Shown here: piece by piece, positions 1 through 12,312 of the stretch
Layout: every line of letters starts with the position of its first letter
Numbering within the stretch: the stretch's first letter is position 1
Assembly (NCBI GenBank): GCA_964019335.1
Contig: OZ025651.1
Location: 916,514 to 980,513, forward strand
DNA: 64,000 bases
Source of the DNA: Diplonema japonicum
Taxonomy: Eukaryota > Euglenozoa > Diplonemea > Diplonemida > Diplonemidae
Direction of reading: 5' to 3'
Made by a program: the position numbers and the translations under genes
Notes under the pieces: generated by a model
What the model was told of the DNA's origin: nothing
Databases searched by the model: none
What the model saw: only the letters and a program-made list of their open reading frames with translations

Positions 1-1
1 G

Positions 2-1234
2 AACAGACTGGTCGAGATGGAGAAGCGGGTCGCGACTTTAAACATAGTACGGCAGTCATTAGGGCTGGAAATACAACAAATGCAAGCGAAAGCAACAGCA
101 GTCAGCAGTGAAGTCTCGGAGAGAGGCTCGAAAAATACGATTCTACAAGAGAAACACAATACAAATCTCGAGGCAATCAACCGTTTCCACGCATCGTTGG
201 CAACATTATCAGAGACACTGCAGAGCACAACAGCAGCAATGGGAAGCCTGTCCGCTGCAGAACCCAACCAGGATCTTGTAAACGAGATCGAGTCGTTAAA
301 ACGGCAGAAGGTCCTGCTAGCGTCGCAGATTTCAGAATGGGAGGACAAAATCCGCCTGGCTTCAACTTCATCGTACCAAACAGAATTCGCAAAGTTAACC
401 CGATGCAGAGAAACAGTCGTTTCTTCCGTTCCAAAGGAACAGTTTTTAAAACTGCAGCAAGTGATGGACGTGTATCGAGCTATGCTGCAATGTGTGAAAA
501 CCCGCGACTCCTTGCACCCTCCTATGAACGAATCGCCTAGAATCAACAATATTGGTAAAAACGCGGTTATCACGCCACAGCTTGTCCGGGAGCTCAGCAT
601 GGTTCAGTTTGAGGATGTGACGGTGGCGCTCTCGCCTCAATCCGGTTTCGCAGAGCAGTACTGCCTCCGAGCGATACCGGGCAGCCGCATCACTCTGTTC
701 AGCAAGGTGGACCCCATTGCCGCAAGCTGCGACGTTCCCTTGGAAACGGTCACCTCCGTCGACATGTCATCGCACTCCTTGATGATCAAGCACTTTAAGG
801 GCATGATCAACGTTCAGGTTGCCACCGTTGAAAAATTGCAAGCTGTTTTTTCTATTCTTCAGGTTCTGCTTGGGCATGAGGTCGCGACGCCTGTGCACTA
901 TGTTAAGTACACAACAATACTGCAGCTTGAGGGGCTTGTTGTGAGCCAAGTGGAGACAGGGATGAAGCCCATGACCTGCCGTCTGCGGCTAGAGCCCAAC
1001 TATTTTATCATCACGACCGAGACGAACGAGACTGCGCTCCGCTGGTCCGCAGTCCAGAGCATTTCCACAGCCGATCGGTACACTGTGACCGCGACGACAG
1101 CCTCAAAAGGCATCTTCCGCATTGTCCCCCGGTCGCCGACGCAGTACAGCTGCCTCCTCACTATGCTGTCCTTGCTGCACAGCACCGAGCCTCCAAGCAG
1201 GATGCCCGTTGCCACTCCGATGCATAGGAACTAG
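2..1234 (+). CDS. Coiled-coil protein with PH-like C-terminal repeats, 5'-truncated
   Basis: The reading frame is open from the window edge (frame starting at base 2); the first ATG is at 17, so the true start probably lies upstream. The N-terminal ~170 residues are rich in Q, E, K and L and read as coiled coil. The C-terminal half holds two segments of alternating beta-like pattern each ending in a helix (about residues 200-285 and 310-395 from the ATG at 17), which look like two PH-like modules. That fold assignment is inference from pattern only. The gene ends at TAG 1232-1234. I recognise no named family; it could be a cytoskeletal or membrane adaptor. Codon use looks genuinely coding. 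Confidence 0.6.
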   Translation, partial: NRLVEMEKRVATLNIVRQSLGLEIQQMQAKATAVSSEVSERGSKNTILQEKHNTNLEAINRFHASLATLSETLQSTTAAMGSLSAAEPNQDLVNEIESLKRQKVLLASQISEWEDKIRLASTSSYQTEFAKLTRCRETVVSSVPKEQFLKLQQVMDVYRAMLQCVKTRDSLHPPMNESPRINNIGKNAVITPQLVRELSMVQFEDVTVALSPQSGFAEQYCLRAIPGSRITLFSKVDPIAASCDVPLETVTSVDMSSHSLMIKHFKGMINVQVATVEKLQAVFSILQVLLGHEVATPVHYVKYTTILQLEGLVVSQVETGMKPMTCRLRLEPNYFIITTETNETALRWSAVQSISTADRYTVTATTASKGIFRIVPRSPTQYSCLLTMLSLLHSTEPPSRMPVATPMHRN

Positions 1235-1334
1235 TTCTTGTAGTTTAATTTTAGAAAAAAGTTAGAATACAATGTTTTTTTTCCTCTTTTTGTTTACAAA
1301 CTGCTCACTCCACACGGGAAGCCGTAGGTACAAA

Positions 1335-1919
1335 ATGCCATGTTCTGCGGACAGGTGGTGGCCTGTCGGGTGTGGGATCAAGTACGGGTGGCACCTTTCC
1401 AACTCCATGAACATCTCTGACAAGAGGGACGTGAATCTTGTGATTCGTGGCATGGCCAGTAGAGGGGTGCAGTCCTTCAAGCATGAGCAATCCAGGTGGC
1501 GGTTATACAAGCCGCATGAGAAGCGGGCACAAACCCCTCCTGCAAAGGGGAGGAGGATCCCTGCCACGCCTGGTAGAAAAAGGGGAAAGAGATGGACGAC
1601 AAGCACGCAGACAGAAGCCCCCCCAAGGTCACAAAGAAGGGAGCAAAACGCTGAGAACTTAGTCGACACATGGTTGACAAGCTGCTCGAGAGACACCAAA
1701 AGCCGCTGCTCTACATCCACGTCGCTCAGAAGCAGCACGACAGCGCCCCTCCCCCCGAGACCACCTCCCGCATCTCATGCAGCTTATGTCGAAAGACGAC
1801 GGCAGCAATACCTTGAAAAGTGGAACACCCTGCAGAGATTCAACTGGTCAACTTACATGAGCAAATCGCAGCTTGTCCCCACACCCCCACCACAAGGGAG
1901 TCGCGGGCTACTCGGGTGA
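1335..1919 (+). CDS. Hypothetical basic protein, 194 aa
   Basis: The open frame extends upstream to 1272 through T-rich spacer, but the first plausible ATG is at 1335, giving 194 residues. The N-terminal part (MPCSADRWWPVGCGIKYG onward) looks globular. The middle is K/R/P/S-rich and low complexity. A charged helix follows near the C terminus (YVERRRQQYLEKWN). No family is recognised. The stop TGA overlaps a GTGAGC at 1916; splicing to an AG at 1953 would put a stop immediately after, so it does not change the protein. Spacing from the preceding gene is only about 100 bases, consistent with a dense co-directional array. An antisense frame of 158 aa overlaps and is taken as a shadow. Confidence 0.5.
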   Translation: MPCSADRWWPVGCGIKYGWHLSNSMNISDKRDVNLVIRGMASRGVQSFKHEQSRWRLYKPHEKRAQTPPAKGRRIPATPGRKRGKRWTTSTQTEAPPRSQRREQNAENLVDTWLTSCSRDTKSRCSTSTSLRSSTTAPLPPRPPPASHAAYVERRRQQYLEKWNTLQRFNWSTYMSKSQLVPTPPPQGSRGLLG

Positions 1920-2088
1920 GCGCAAAAATGCAACAATTTGTTCAATACCCCAGTTAAAGAGTTAGTAAAAATTTTTTGTTGTACATTTACACCTTTTTTT
2001 CCCCTTTTTCCCTTCATCTTGTTTGGTATTATTTCGACTATTCTCAAAACGCCCCAACCTTCACAGATAAGCCTACAAAAACAACAAC

Positions 2089-3906
2089 ATGTCTATGCGT
2101 ACAGCAGGCCAGAGCATGCGTGCCCTCAAGAGCAGGAGGGGCCGTGCCTTCGGGACGGACGCCGAGGGCGTTGCGCTTGCGGACGAGTCGAAGCGTGTGC
2201 AGGAGTGGTTCGGGCAGGAGAGGTTCAAGAAGACGGTGAGGACGTGGTCTTCGGACGACGTTGCGAAGCTGAGGGGGTCGTTCCCCGACACGAAGCAGCG
2301 CTACCACCTTGCCGACGAGTCGGCGGCGAAGGCGTACAAGCTGTTCCAGAAGAACTGGGACACGAACAAGGCGTCGTGGACCTTCGGGTGCACGGACCCT
2401 GTGCAGGTGGTGCAGATGTGCAAGTACCTGGAGACGATCTACGTGTCTGGGTGGCAGTCGTCGTCGACGTGCTCGACCACGAACGAGCCCGGTCCGGACC
2501 TCGCGGACTACCCCATGGACACGGTGCCCACGAAGGTGGACCAGCTCTTCCGTGCGCAGATGTTCCACGACAGGAAGCAGACCCTGACCAGGTCGCAGAT
2601 GACGCAGGAGGAGAGGGAGGCGACACCGCCGTGCGACTACTTCACCCCCATCATCGCGGACGGCGACACGGGGCACGGTGGGATCAGCGCCCTCATGAAG
2701 CTTGTGAAGCTGTTCGTGGAGGCGGGAGCCGCCGGTGTGCACATTGAGGACCAGAAGGCCGGTACGAAGAAGTGCGGGCACATGGGTGGGAAGGTGCTCG
2801 TCTCGACGCAGGAGCACGTGGAGAGGTTGAAGGCTGCTCGTCTGCAGTGCGACATCATGGGGACACGCACGCTGATCGTCGGGCGCACGGACGCCGAGTC
2901 CGCGCAGTACCTCGACAACAACATCGACCCCCGCGACCACCCCTTCATCATGGGGACCAGGAACAAGGACATCCCGAACCTCGTGGACGACCTGAGGAGG
3001 ATGGAGCAGGCGAAGCTGTCCCCGCAGGAGATGATGGAGCAGCAGACCAAGTGGGGAGAGAAGGCGAACGTGATGACCTTCGGTGAGGCGGTGACGGGGG
3101 AGATCCAGAACCTTTCGAAGACGGAAGCCTCGAAGAAGGACGCCCTCGACACCTGGAACAAGAACTACATGGAACTGTCGCACGTGGAGTCGCGTGAGCT
3201 TGCAAAGGACCTTGGTGTGGAGCTGTACTGGTCGTGGTACAAGCCCAGGACCAGGGAGGGGTACTACCGTGTGCTGAGCGGGATGGACTTCTGCATCCAG
3301 AGGGCGAAGGCCTTCGCCCCGCATGCCGACCTGCTGTGGATGGAGACGGACACCCCGAACGTGGAGCAGGCGAAGCAGTTCGCTGACGGGATCCACGCGA
3401 AGTACCCGAACCAGTTCCTTGCGTACAACCTGTCGCCGTCCTTCAACTGGGACGTGGCGGGGCTCAGCGACGAGGAGATGGGCAGCTTCACCAGGGACAT
3501 CGGTAAGCTCGGGTTCGTGTGGCAGTTCTGCACCCTTGCGGGTCTGCACAGCAACGCACTCATGGTGGACACCTTCACCAAGGACTACGCCCAGAGGGGT
3601 ATGAGGGCCTACGTGGAGAAGATCCAGAGGAAGGAGAGGGAGTACGACGTCGAGACCCTCACCCACCAGAAGTGGAGCGGTGCCCTCGTCGTCGACTACC
3701 AGTCGGGGCTTGTCAACACCCTCTCCTCCACTGGCATCATGTCCAAGGGTGTCACTGAGGACCAGTTCAAGGCTACCAAGAAGGAGGCTCACGCCGAAGT
3801 CGGCTCCGAGGCCCCTGAGAGGCCCAAGAAGTTCAGGTCCAGCCTTGAGGAGCCCCGTACTCCCGACTTCGTTTACGATGACGCCGATGACGCGAAGAAG
3901 AACTGA
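2089..3906 (+). CDS. Isocitrate lyase
   Basis: Cleaves isocitrate to glyoxylate and succinate, the first step specific to the glyoxylate cycle, allowing growth on acetate or fatty acids. The 605-residue protein has the active-site hexapeptide KKCGHM at residues 227-232 (catalytic Cys229), the upstream GDTGHGG metal/substrate-binding stretch, and a long insert after the catalytic loop, as in the fungal/plant-type enzyme. The start ATG at 2089 follows a pyrimidine-rich tract and AG at about 2066. The C terminus ends in DDADDAKKN, with no SKL-type peroxisomal signal, and the N terminus ([20 protein letters not shown]) is basic and Ser/Arg-rich. Targeting is therefore open: mitochondrial or cytosolic rather than PTS1-driven. 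A 639-aa antisense frame is a shadow of its GC-biased codons. Confidence 0.97.
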   Translation: MSMRTAGQSMRALKSRRGRAFGTDAEGVALADESKRVQEWFGQERFKKTVRTWSSDDVAKLRGSFPDTKQRYHLADESAAKAYKLFQKNWDTNKASWTFGCTDPVQVVQMCKYLETIYVSGWQSSSTCSTTNEPGPDLADYPMDTVPTKVDQLFRAQMFHDRKQTLTRSQMTQEEREATPPCDYFTPIIADGDTGHGGISALMKLVKLFVEAGAAGVHIEDQKAGTKKCGHMGGKVLVSTQEHVERLKAARLQCDIMGTRTLIVGRTDAESAQYLDNNIDPRDHPFIMGTRNKDIPNLVDDLRRMEQAKLSPQEMMEQQTKWGEKANVMTFGEAVTGEIQNLSKTEASKKDALDTWNKNYMELSHVESRELAKDLGVELYWSWYKPRTREGYYRVLSGMDFCIQRAKAFAPHADLLWMETDTPNVEQAKQFADGIHAKYPNQFLAYNLSPSFNWDVAGLSDEEMGSFTRDIGKLGFVWQFCTLAGLHSNALMVDTFTKDYAQRGMRAYVEKIQRKEREYDVETLTHQKWSGALVVDYQSGLVNTLSSTGIMSKGVTEDQFKATKKEAHAEVGSEAPERPKKFRSSLEEPRTPDFVYDDADDAKKN

Positions 3907-4911
3907 TGAAAAGATGGATAAAAAAGAAATCTTGTTTTCAGGGTGCGAAAAACTAGAAACCATTGTTATTTAAAAGAGCTTGAATGCGTTGACCAATCTT
4001 TCTTCCATTATTCAAAGGCAACCTAAACAGTGTAATTTCTATTTATTCTTTTTTGATCAAACTATTTTCTCTTCATTTTTGTTTTGTTTGCACCCGCCCT
4101 CCATAGTTTTTTTATCGTCTCATTTTTTTTTCTTTTCGCGAGTGGAAGATGTTTTTAAAGTTATGTACCCTCCGTATGAATGAAGAAAATGGAGGGGAGG
4201 TGTTGAAATGGAGAGAGAGAAAAAAAAAGTTTGCAAAAAGGAGAAAAGAGAATTATTTTTGTAAAGGTGTCTATGGGAAATAGAGAAAAAAAAAGTTTTC
4301 TTTTTATTTCTCTTTTTTTCTTTCTTTTTGTATTTTTATTACAGCAGAAAAGTGAGCATCACCCTCTCCCCCTGCACACTGAAAAAAAATTATCGAATTT
4401 TTATTAAAGCGCGAAATAAAAAATATGTTTTCCGAGTTTCTTTTTTTCCCCATTTCTTTTTTCTTTTTTTCCTTCACACAAAAGGCGAAAAAGAAAAAAG
4501 GAAACGGGGGAAAAAAAAAACATGTTCCAAAAAAAAAAAAAAAAAAAATACATACCCCCACCACCCCCCATCCCCAATTTCCTTGATTATTTCTTTATTT
4601 CTTTTGCTGCGGGTGTAACATGTTGTCATTCTTCTTTTCCCCCTTCCCTTCCTTTTATTCTCGATGGTCTATTAGGCTGTTACTTTTAAAAAAAAAAAAA
4701 AAAAAAAAAAAGCGATCCAATTTCTTCTTTTTTTGTTTTTTACTTCCCCTCTTCTCTTTCTCCCTCTCCCTCTCCCTCTCCTTAGGAATTTTCTTCTTCT
4801 TTTTTTTCGTTTTTTTTTTTTTTTTTTCAAGGTTTATTTTTTTTTAATGCCCTTTCCTTTTGCGATGTCTAACAACATTTACAAGAAAAAGAGGGGAGGG
4901 TGGGGGAGAGA
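3907..4911 (+). other. Intergenic, homopolymer-rich
   Basis: No gene seen. The stretch is AT-rich with long A, T and C/T tracts, including an A20 run near 4529, an A22 run near 4689 and T runs near 4810-4827. Pyrimidine tracts increase toward the next start codon at 4912. Short frames here consist of Phe/Lys homopolymer and are not genes. Confidence 0.7.
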
Positions 4912-7900
4912 ATGGAGGAAACCCCGATAGAACACCACACCGGGGGATTTGGGATACGCCCCATCGCGAACCTGAAGGCAGATGTGAAGAAGACAAGGCA
5001 GAAAACAGTGCCAGCCGCAAAGCCAGAGGTTCTGAAAAGACTGTGGGATAATCGGGGAGACAGCCCGTACAGCACCGGTTCTCTTTTCCACACGTGTTAC
5101 ACCGCAATATGCAGCACTAAGGCATCATATGCTGAGTCATGGAACATGCAGTTCCAGGACCTCTTAGACATGGAGTGCCCAGATGTTGAAGCTCTCACTA
5201 CTAAGAAGGCTCAGGTGCTTAAACTACACTCGGATTTTCTGGAATCAACACGGCCAACGGCCATTCAGATCGTGAAGGAGCTCTCGATGGACGACTCTCA
5301 CCGAAGTATTCCCTCCGCTGGCCTCAGTGAACCCATCTACAAGAAGAACAGTGCTGTCTTTCAAGTCTGGCCGAGCATCCCTGATGCAAAGCGTCTCGTT
5401 CGCTCGCTTGAGACCGTCACGTCCTGCCGTGTACGTGGCCTTACCGCACCCCTCGTTGCGATATTTATATACCGTGGGCATCCTGTAACCATCACAGCCT
5501 GTATTAAGGTTAAGCATACCGGTGATGGAAGCCTCTCCATGGAACCCACAGAGGCTGAGAAGAAGCTCCTTCGTCGGCTGTGCAAGGAAGCCAACGTCTC
5601 GTCAGATACTCTCGACGACACCCACATCACGCACAGCAAAGACGGCAGGCTGTACCTCACCGACGTGGAATCCTTGGTCCCATTGTGCAATGTGTTGGGT
5701 TCTGTGACCGTTCGGTTGCGGCCTGAGATGATTCAAAGGTTTGGAGAGGTTGCGGTGAAGGACCTTGGAGAGCTCACGGAGTTCACGTCTGAGATGCAGA
5801 ATGTATATAAACAATGCTTGCAGCAGGCGGTCGACGTGTGGCTTCAAGGGGAGCTGAGTTGTGACACCTTAGTAGCAACACTGCACGCGCACGGCGTTAA
5901 CCTGGCGATGCTGGGCCAGGTCATGTCTCTGGTGAAAGACAACATTCCTGCGCTCCGTGTTGCGATGACTGAGGTAGTTGCCAGGGTGTGCACAACACTG
6001 CTGCGTGTGGAGATGCGAAGCACGAAAAGCAGGGACATCGATGTATTCCTAATCAGTGCTTCCAGGATGCTCGGTGCGGTGCTAGCCGACACCCACCAGT
6101 ATTGGGAGGCCCTTCTAAACCCTATCAGTGAAGAGCTCTATCCCTGCGAGGAGCGTGTCCCCCTCACTCTGGCCAGCGTCGACAAGCAAACCTTGTTCCG
6201 CAGGATATGCCGTCTATCCTACTTGGTCTTCAAGAACGGCAGTGTGGTGGACTTAAAGGAGAAGAAACATGTTAGGTTAACGGCCATCTCGCCAGTACAG
6301 CAGCTTGTCCTCGAAGGCAATTTTGAGGCAGCAAAGAACTGGCTCCATAACCAGACTACCTTCGACCAGAAGCTGCATGCTGGCGAGGTGTTGAACACGA
6401 TGGGCCAGACCGATCCGGCACGCGAAATACTGACGCAGACGCTGCCCGTTGGCGGGATTCGACAAGACAAAATAGAGCTTGTCGAAGTGCTTCTTAAGCT
6501 GGTAACGGTGGTGAAAGGAGATGAAAGAAGCCAACGGCTGTCGGAAGTTGAGGCGGCTCTGCGGGGAGAGGGCAGCATTTTCGCGAAGGCGTTGCTGAGA
6601 AACTGCATAGTATGGAAGCTGAAACACTTGTTCGAAGACGGTGCGAACGAGGAGAAACTGGAGGAAGCACGGAGCCTCGTGCGGCAAGCCTCGGAGCAGT
6701 GTCACCTGCTCGACGAGCAGGTAGCGTTGAAGCAATTTGTGGATCCGATTCTTTTGTACGCCACGGCCTTGCTGCGTCACGGCGACAAGTCGGGTGCCTT
6801 GAAGAGGTTCAAGCAGATTCGGGACTGTCACGCTCGAGCACACGTGAGCCCACACCCCGACACAGCATACTTCACGTGCGAGGTGGGTTCCATAGAAGCC
6901 CAGCAAGGCTATGCTGTTGCAGCAGAGCGCAGCTTTCGCAACGCCGTGCAGCTAATGTCCAACGCAATGGGCCCGAAACACGTTGCCACAGCCGACATGA
7001 TGGCCAAGCTCAGCGAGTTTTACGTATCGGCAGACGACAAAGAGAAGCTCCCCCTTGCGGTTAAGCTATCCACTGAGGCCGTTGCCATTGTAAAGGCGGC
7101 AATGCCATCCCACATCAAGGTCTGCATGATGCTCCAGAACCTTGCGTACTTGCACTCCCTGAAGCTGGACTACTCCACAGCCGAGGAGCTCACCGTCGAG
7201 GCTATACACCTCGCCGTGTCTTTGCTAGGCACCACCCACCCTGACGTCGTCCGCCTCAAGAAGTTCCTCGTTTCCTTGCGAATCAAACGGCGCACCAATG
7301 CCTTGGCGGTTATCAACAAGAGTTGTAGGGCCTTCCTCTGGAGGCTCCGGGAGATCAGGAGGCAGCGCAAGCGCAACAAGAATGCAGAGTCGCCAAAAAC
7401 TCTGGAAACTAAATCGCGTGATGAAAACGTGGCGTCGGGAGAAGCCAACGACAACACGGAGCCAGAAGTTAACCAAACCAAGGCGGATAATGAAGCTAAA
7501 GAAGAGGAGGAGCAGAAAACTGAACCAGAACCAGAACAAAAAACAGAAGCCGAAACGGCCGCCAGAGAAGAAGAGGAGCAAAAATCAAAGTTGGAAAAAG
7601 AACGAAACGCCGAGTTCAAAAGTAAAGCAAAAGAAGAAGAGGAACGGAAGCTAAGGGCAGAGGAGAAGGAGAAAGAGGATGCCGTTTTAAAAGAGAAGAA
7701 CGCCGAGGAAAAGACCATGGAAGAGGCTAAAGCTGCAACTAAAATCCAGTCGCTACAGAGGGGTAAGGCGGCGAGGAAAGACGTTGCGCTTAAGAAACAG
7801 AATATTGCCCTTGAGAAACAGGAAGCAGAGACGAGACAAACACAGAAAGAACAGGACTCGGCCACGAAGATACAAGCACTACAGAGAGGCAGGCATGCAA

Positions 7901-10900
7901 GGAAGGAGGTAGATGTTAAACGACAGGAACTAGACGCGAGAAAAGCAGAAGAAGCAAAAAGCCAACAGAAGGCAAAGGAAGATGCTGCTGCCACGAAGAT
8001 ACAGTCACTGCAAAGGGGCAAGCAGGCTAGGAAAGAGGTGTCTCAGAAGGCAGCTGCTAAAGAGGCAGAACAACAGCAGCGAGAGGCTGACCAAAAGGCA
8101 CGGGGGGACACTGCAGCCACAAAGATACAATCCATGCAACGTGGGAAACAGGCCAGGAAGGAGGTGTCCCGGAAGAGAAACGAACAAGCAGCTACCATCA
8201 AAGCCGAGCAGTTGCGTCAGGAGGAGGAAAACTGCGCTGCTGCTGCTACAAAAATACAATCCATGCAACGTGGCAGGCAGGCCAGGAAGAAGGTTGCAGG
8301 GATGAAGAAAGACAAGGAAGAAACAGCAGCAGAGGAGGCAAAAAGGAAAGAAGAGGCGGAAAAAGCAGCCGAGAAAAAGAGAGAAGAAGCAGCGAGGCAA
8401 GAGAATGAAGCCGGCGAGGAAGAACAATCCGCAGCTACGAAGATACAATCCCTGCAGAGAGGTAGAGAGGCTAGGAAGGAATTCGCCGCTAAGAAAGAAG
8501 AGGCTGCAAGAAAACAAGCACAACAGGAGAACCAGGCAGCGATTAAAATCCAGTCCGCGCAACGTGGCAGGCAGGCCAGGAATGTGGCCGCGCAGAAAAG
8601 AAGTGACAAAGCAGCCGCAAATGCAGAAGCCAATCAGTTGCAAAAGGAAAAAGAGTGCAGTGCTGCCACGAAGCTACAATCGCTGCAACGCGGAAGGCAA
8701 GCAAGGAAGGAGGTGTCCCAAAAGAAAAGCAACATGACAGCTGCAGAGAATGCCAAGAAACAGCAACAAAAAGAAGAAGAAGAAGAACAGATCAAGGCAG
8801 CTACAAAGATCCAGTCGCTGCAGCGCGGCAGACATGCAAGGAAAGAGGTCACAGGAATGAAGCAAGCTGAAACCGACACAGAAAATGCAAAGAAGGCAGA
8901 GCGCTCTGCTGAAGAAGACCGCGCAGCGACCAAGATACAGTCCTTACAGAGAGGCAAGATAGCTAGGAAAGAGGTTGGTAAGAAGAAAGATCTTGCAGCA
9001 GCTGACAAACGAGCCGCGGACGAAGCTAAAACCGCAAAAGAGGAAGAACAGAAAACACGAGAGGCTCAAGCAGCCACGAAAATACAATCAATGCAACGGG
9101 GCCAGAAGACTAGAAGAGAATTGTCACAAAAGAAAACAGCCGCAGCAGAAGAGGAAGTTAAACGACAGAAGCATGAAGATGCTGCGGCCACGAAGATACA
9201 GTCACTGCAAAGAGGCAAGCAGGCTAGGAAAGAAGCGTCTCAGAAAGCAGCTGCTAAAGAGGCAGAACGACAGCAGCGAGAGGCGGACCAAAGAGCGAAC
9301 GAAGCTGCGGCCACAAAAATACAATCCATGCAGCGTGGGAGGCAAGCCAGGAAGGAGGTGGAAAAGTTGAAGCAGAGCAAAGCCGAGCGAGCCGAGCCTT
9401 CTGCGAGCGTCAAAACCGGAGAAGGGGAAGAAGAGGGAACCGACGAAGTTGCCGAAGAGAAAGCAGCCACCAAGATTCAATCCCTGCAGCGAGGCCGGCA
9501 GGCAAGGCGAAAGGTTGCCCAGAAGAAGAACGAAATGGCAGCAGCCACAATGCAAGCAAATGAAACTGACACCAAGGCAGCCACGAAGATCCAGTCCTTG
9601 CAACGGGGCAGGCTAGCACGGAAGGAAGCCTCTATCAAGAAGTCCGAGAAGGAAGCCTCCCAAAAGCAGAGAGCTGACGAGCAGAAGGAGAAAGAAAGCA
9701 GTGCAGCCACGAAGATCCAGTCCCTTCAACGAGGCAAGCAGGCACGGAAAGAAGCCTCTATCAAGAAGTCCGAGAAAGAAGCTTCCCAACAACGAGCTGA
9801 CGAACAGAAGACGAAAGAAAGCAGTGCAGCCACGAAGATCCAATCTCTCCAACGAGGAAAGCAAGCTAGGAAAGAAGCCTCTACCAAGAAGCAGGCTATT
9901 GCAAAACAAAACGAGAAGGAGAACAAGGCTGCGGCACAGATACAAGCCCTGCAGAGGGGCAAACAAGCACGGAAAGAAGCAACGCAGAGAAAGGAGGACA
10001 AGAAAGCTCGGGACATGGCCAAAGGAAAAGTAAATGAGGAAAGTGCGGCAACGAAGATTCAGTCCCTGCAACGAGGCAGGCACGCCAGGAAAGAAGCTGC
10101 TACCAAGGCCGCCCTCAGAAAGACTGAGAAGCAGCTGGAACAGCAGGAAAAGGCAAGCGAAACAATGGCTCTGGAAAAGAAAAACCAAGACGAAGCGGCC
10201 CTGAAGATCCAAGCCATGCAGCGGGGGCGGGCTGCGAAGAAGGAAGCCAACAACAGGCGGACACTCCGCGAGATGGACGAAAAGAACAGTGCAACAGCAG
10301 CCACAAAAATCCAATCCGTTCACAGAGGCAGGCAAGCCAGGAAACAGGCTGAGGGAATGCGAAACAAGATGGAAGGGGCTCAATACCACGACGATGATGA
10401 GTACATCACCGAAGGGGACAAAGCCTCAAGGAAGCTAGCAAGGCAGAGGCAAGCTGCTCCTTTGGAGAAACGGAAGGCGCGAAGGGCTCAAGACACAGCA
10501 CGGAAGCCTCGAAAGAAGGACATCATCAGTGAAGCCTTGGAAGTGGAGGAGTACCAAGAGAGGCGCCTAGTCAAGCAAGACACCATGCATGCACTGCGGC
10601 AAATCTTGAAGCAAAGAGCCTTGGAGCAGTGCGGGATATCCCTTGTGGAGCTGCAGAGGAACGAGGTATGCGATAACCCACACCCTCATATTGTAGTATG
10701 CGCATCGTGCACACCGCACACGCGTCGAAAAGGAGGAGCAAAACACCCTTCGGCACCTGTTCATCCGTGAGGTATCTGCCTTCTCTCGATGTTGCACCAC
10801 CCAACACCACCCAACAGACTAACGTCGTGCTCGCGCAGTGTTTGCGCAAAGTGGTGCGGCATGAGGACGTGCTTCGTGCACAATGGGTGAAGCAGCAAAC

Positions 10901-11944
10901 ACAGGAGTTCGTAGGGTACGTGTTTTTCCCCCTTCTTTTTTTTAACACCACCCTCACCCTCAGGCTGACACAACGGGTTAAAAAGCAGCATTGGCTGCTC
11001 ATGTTGAGCAGCAGGATAGCGGCCGTTCAGGCTGGTCAAGAAAGGTACCAAATATTAACGAAATAAAACAAAACAAAACAAAAAGGTCATACGCCGTGAT
11101 AGGCGAGGCACAGGAGAGAGAAGCGATCCTGGACGAGGAGTTACATGCATGGTCTTGGGTTGCCGAAGGGACGAAATCAGGGCTGACCGACGGGCTGCAG
11201 TTGGACGAGCTCAGAGTATGGTTCCCCCCCCCCCCCCCTCCCCCCCGTCACTTTTCCCAGGGCCGGAACAGCCTGTTTTCGGTGTGGTCGAGAATGCACT
11301 TCGGCATACGGTGGAAAGAGATCGAAGGTTTCAAGAAGTTCGTGGTGGGTAAGAGGCTCAGCCCGTCGCCGCCTGCAGAGACGAGTACCCTATCTCCAAC
11401 TAAACGGGGGCGGGGAGCGTTGCAAAGCTCGCCGCTTAACAAGAAGCTCAAGAAGCGGAAGAAGAACAGGTCGCCATCTCCCTTGGAGCTCGAGGCTGTC
11501 ACAAGGCCGGAATGCTTCGAGTTGACGCAGCCCAGGTTTGGGGTGACACTCATGGAGACGGACGACAAGCTTCCCCTTGACCATCTCAACCAGTACGAGG
11601 CACAGGCTCTGCAGTTCCACCGTATGCTTCTCCGCAACCAGAAGCTTCTCCACAAGCGACGCGACCCGGAAAATCAAGAAGCACATGTTCCTGTTCACCC
11701 TGCGCACCCATCTCAGGGCACCACCCGGCCCATGGGCAAGGCCCTCATGCGGACACGTGAACAGGGCTGGGATGGAAAGTTTGGCAATGGGTACGATGAA
11801 AGAGAGAGCATGGCCAACACGACACAAAGCAAGACACAACGGCAGAGAAAGCAAATCAAGGACGGCCCGCTGTGCAAACTGGGAGTCTATACACTTCATC
11901 GCCCTGTTCCAGCTTACAGGGTCAAACCCAATGCCACGTACTGA
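4912..11944 (+). CDS. Giant Clu-like/TPR protein with 21 IQ motifs, six exons
   Basis: Exons inferred: 4912-10665, 10697-10771, 10818-10915, 10964-11044, 11086-11215, 11261-11944; introns of 31, 46, 48, 41 and 45 nt keep the frame and give about 2273 aa. The first ATG is at 4912 (the frame is open back to a GTG at 4900). Residues ~130-350 resemble the Clu (clustered mitochondria) domain, including a LHAHGVNLAMLG stretch. Residues ~640-790 are TPR-like. A degenerate IQ follows, then 21 IQ motifs with consensus ATKIQSLQRGKQARKE separated by charged coiled-coil linkers (about residues 942-1813). The C-terminal exons are helical and basic, ending in a K/R-rich tail. IQ motifs bind calmodulin or EF-hand light chains, so a calcium-regulated scaffold, perhaps cytoskeletal, is inferred. 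The Clu call is by pattern and moderate. Confidence 0.85.
7735..10350 (+). repeat. Coding tandem array of 21 IQ motifs
   Basis: Imperfect repeats of roughly 90-200 nt within the giant gene. Each has an IQ core (IQxxxRGxxxR) followed by a variable K/E/A/Q-rich linker. Some neighbours are nearly identical at DNA level (for example around 9575-9890, copies 15-17, and the pair near 8000 and 9190), pointing to recent local duplication or gene conversion. Confidence 0.9.
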
Positions 11945-12312
11945 TGGGGGGAAGATTTTTGGAAGAGAAAAGAAGAAAAGGAAAGCGTTTCTGCGCTGTT
12001 GTTCATTTTATAGTTTTCTTTCTCTTCTTAGTTGTTTGTTTGTTTGTTTGCTGTTGCCAAGGGGATGATTTTACCATTTTCCCTGCTGCATCTTCTCTCT
12101 CTTTCTTCTTCCCCTTTCTTTTTTCTTGATGGATTGTTGCTTTTCTTTCTTTCTTCTTAGTTTTCCCTCTTGTTACAGCCATCTTTACAGACGGCTTTCC
12201 GAATCGGCCTCCGTTTTATTTTTTTTTCTCCCCCCTCTTTTATATTCTTTTTTTGATCCTTTAAAAATACACGGCGACAGTGAGTTTAACAAAAAAAAAA
12301 TTAAAAAAAGCC
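11945..12312 (+). other. Intergenic
   Basis: Pyrimidine-rich spacer with T/C tracts from about 12000 to 12260, followed by an A-rich leader just before the ATG at 12313. No gene or structured element seen. Confidence 0.6.

Noticed and set aside
1916-1953. GTGAGC...CCCCAG as an intron at the end of the second gene
   Set aside because: Splicing leads straight to a stop and gives the same protein; no support.
2044-3963. 639-aa antisense open frame opposite isocitrate lyase
   Set aside because: Low-complexity Leu/Val/Arg/His translation created by the strong third-base GC bias of the + gene; no domain.
4304-4847. Several 60-96 aa Phe/Lys-rich frames
   Set aside because: Translations of homopolymer spacer.
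7735-10350. Regular repeats as a possible CRISPR array
   Set aside because: Repeats are protein-coding IQ motifs in a eukaryotic gene, and the spacers keep frame.
7170-10389. Long Leu/Ser/Cys-rich antisense frames across the IQ array
   Set aside because: Mirror translations of the repeated IQ codons.
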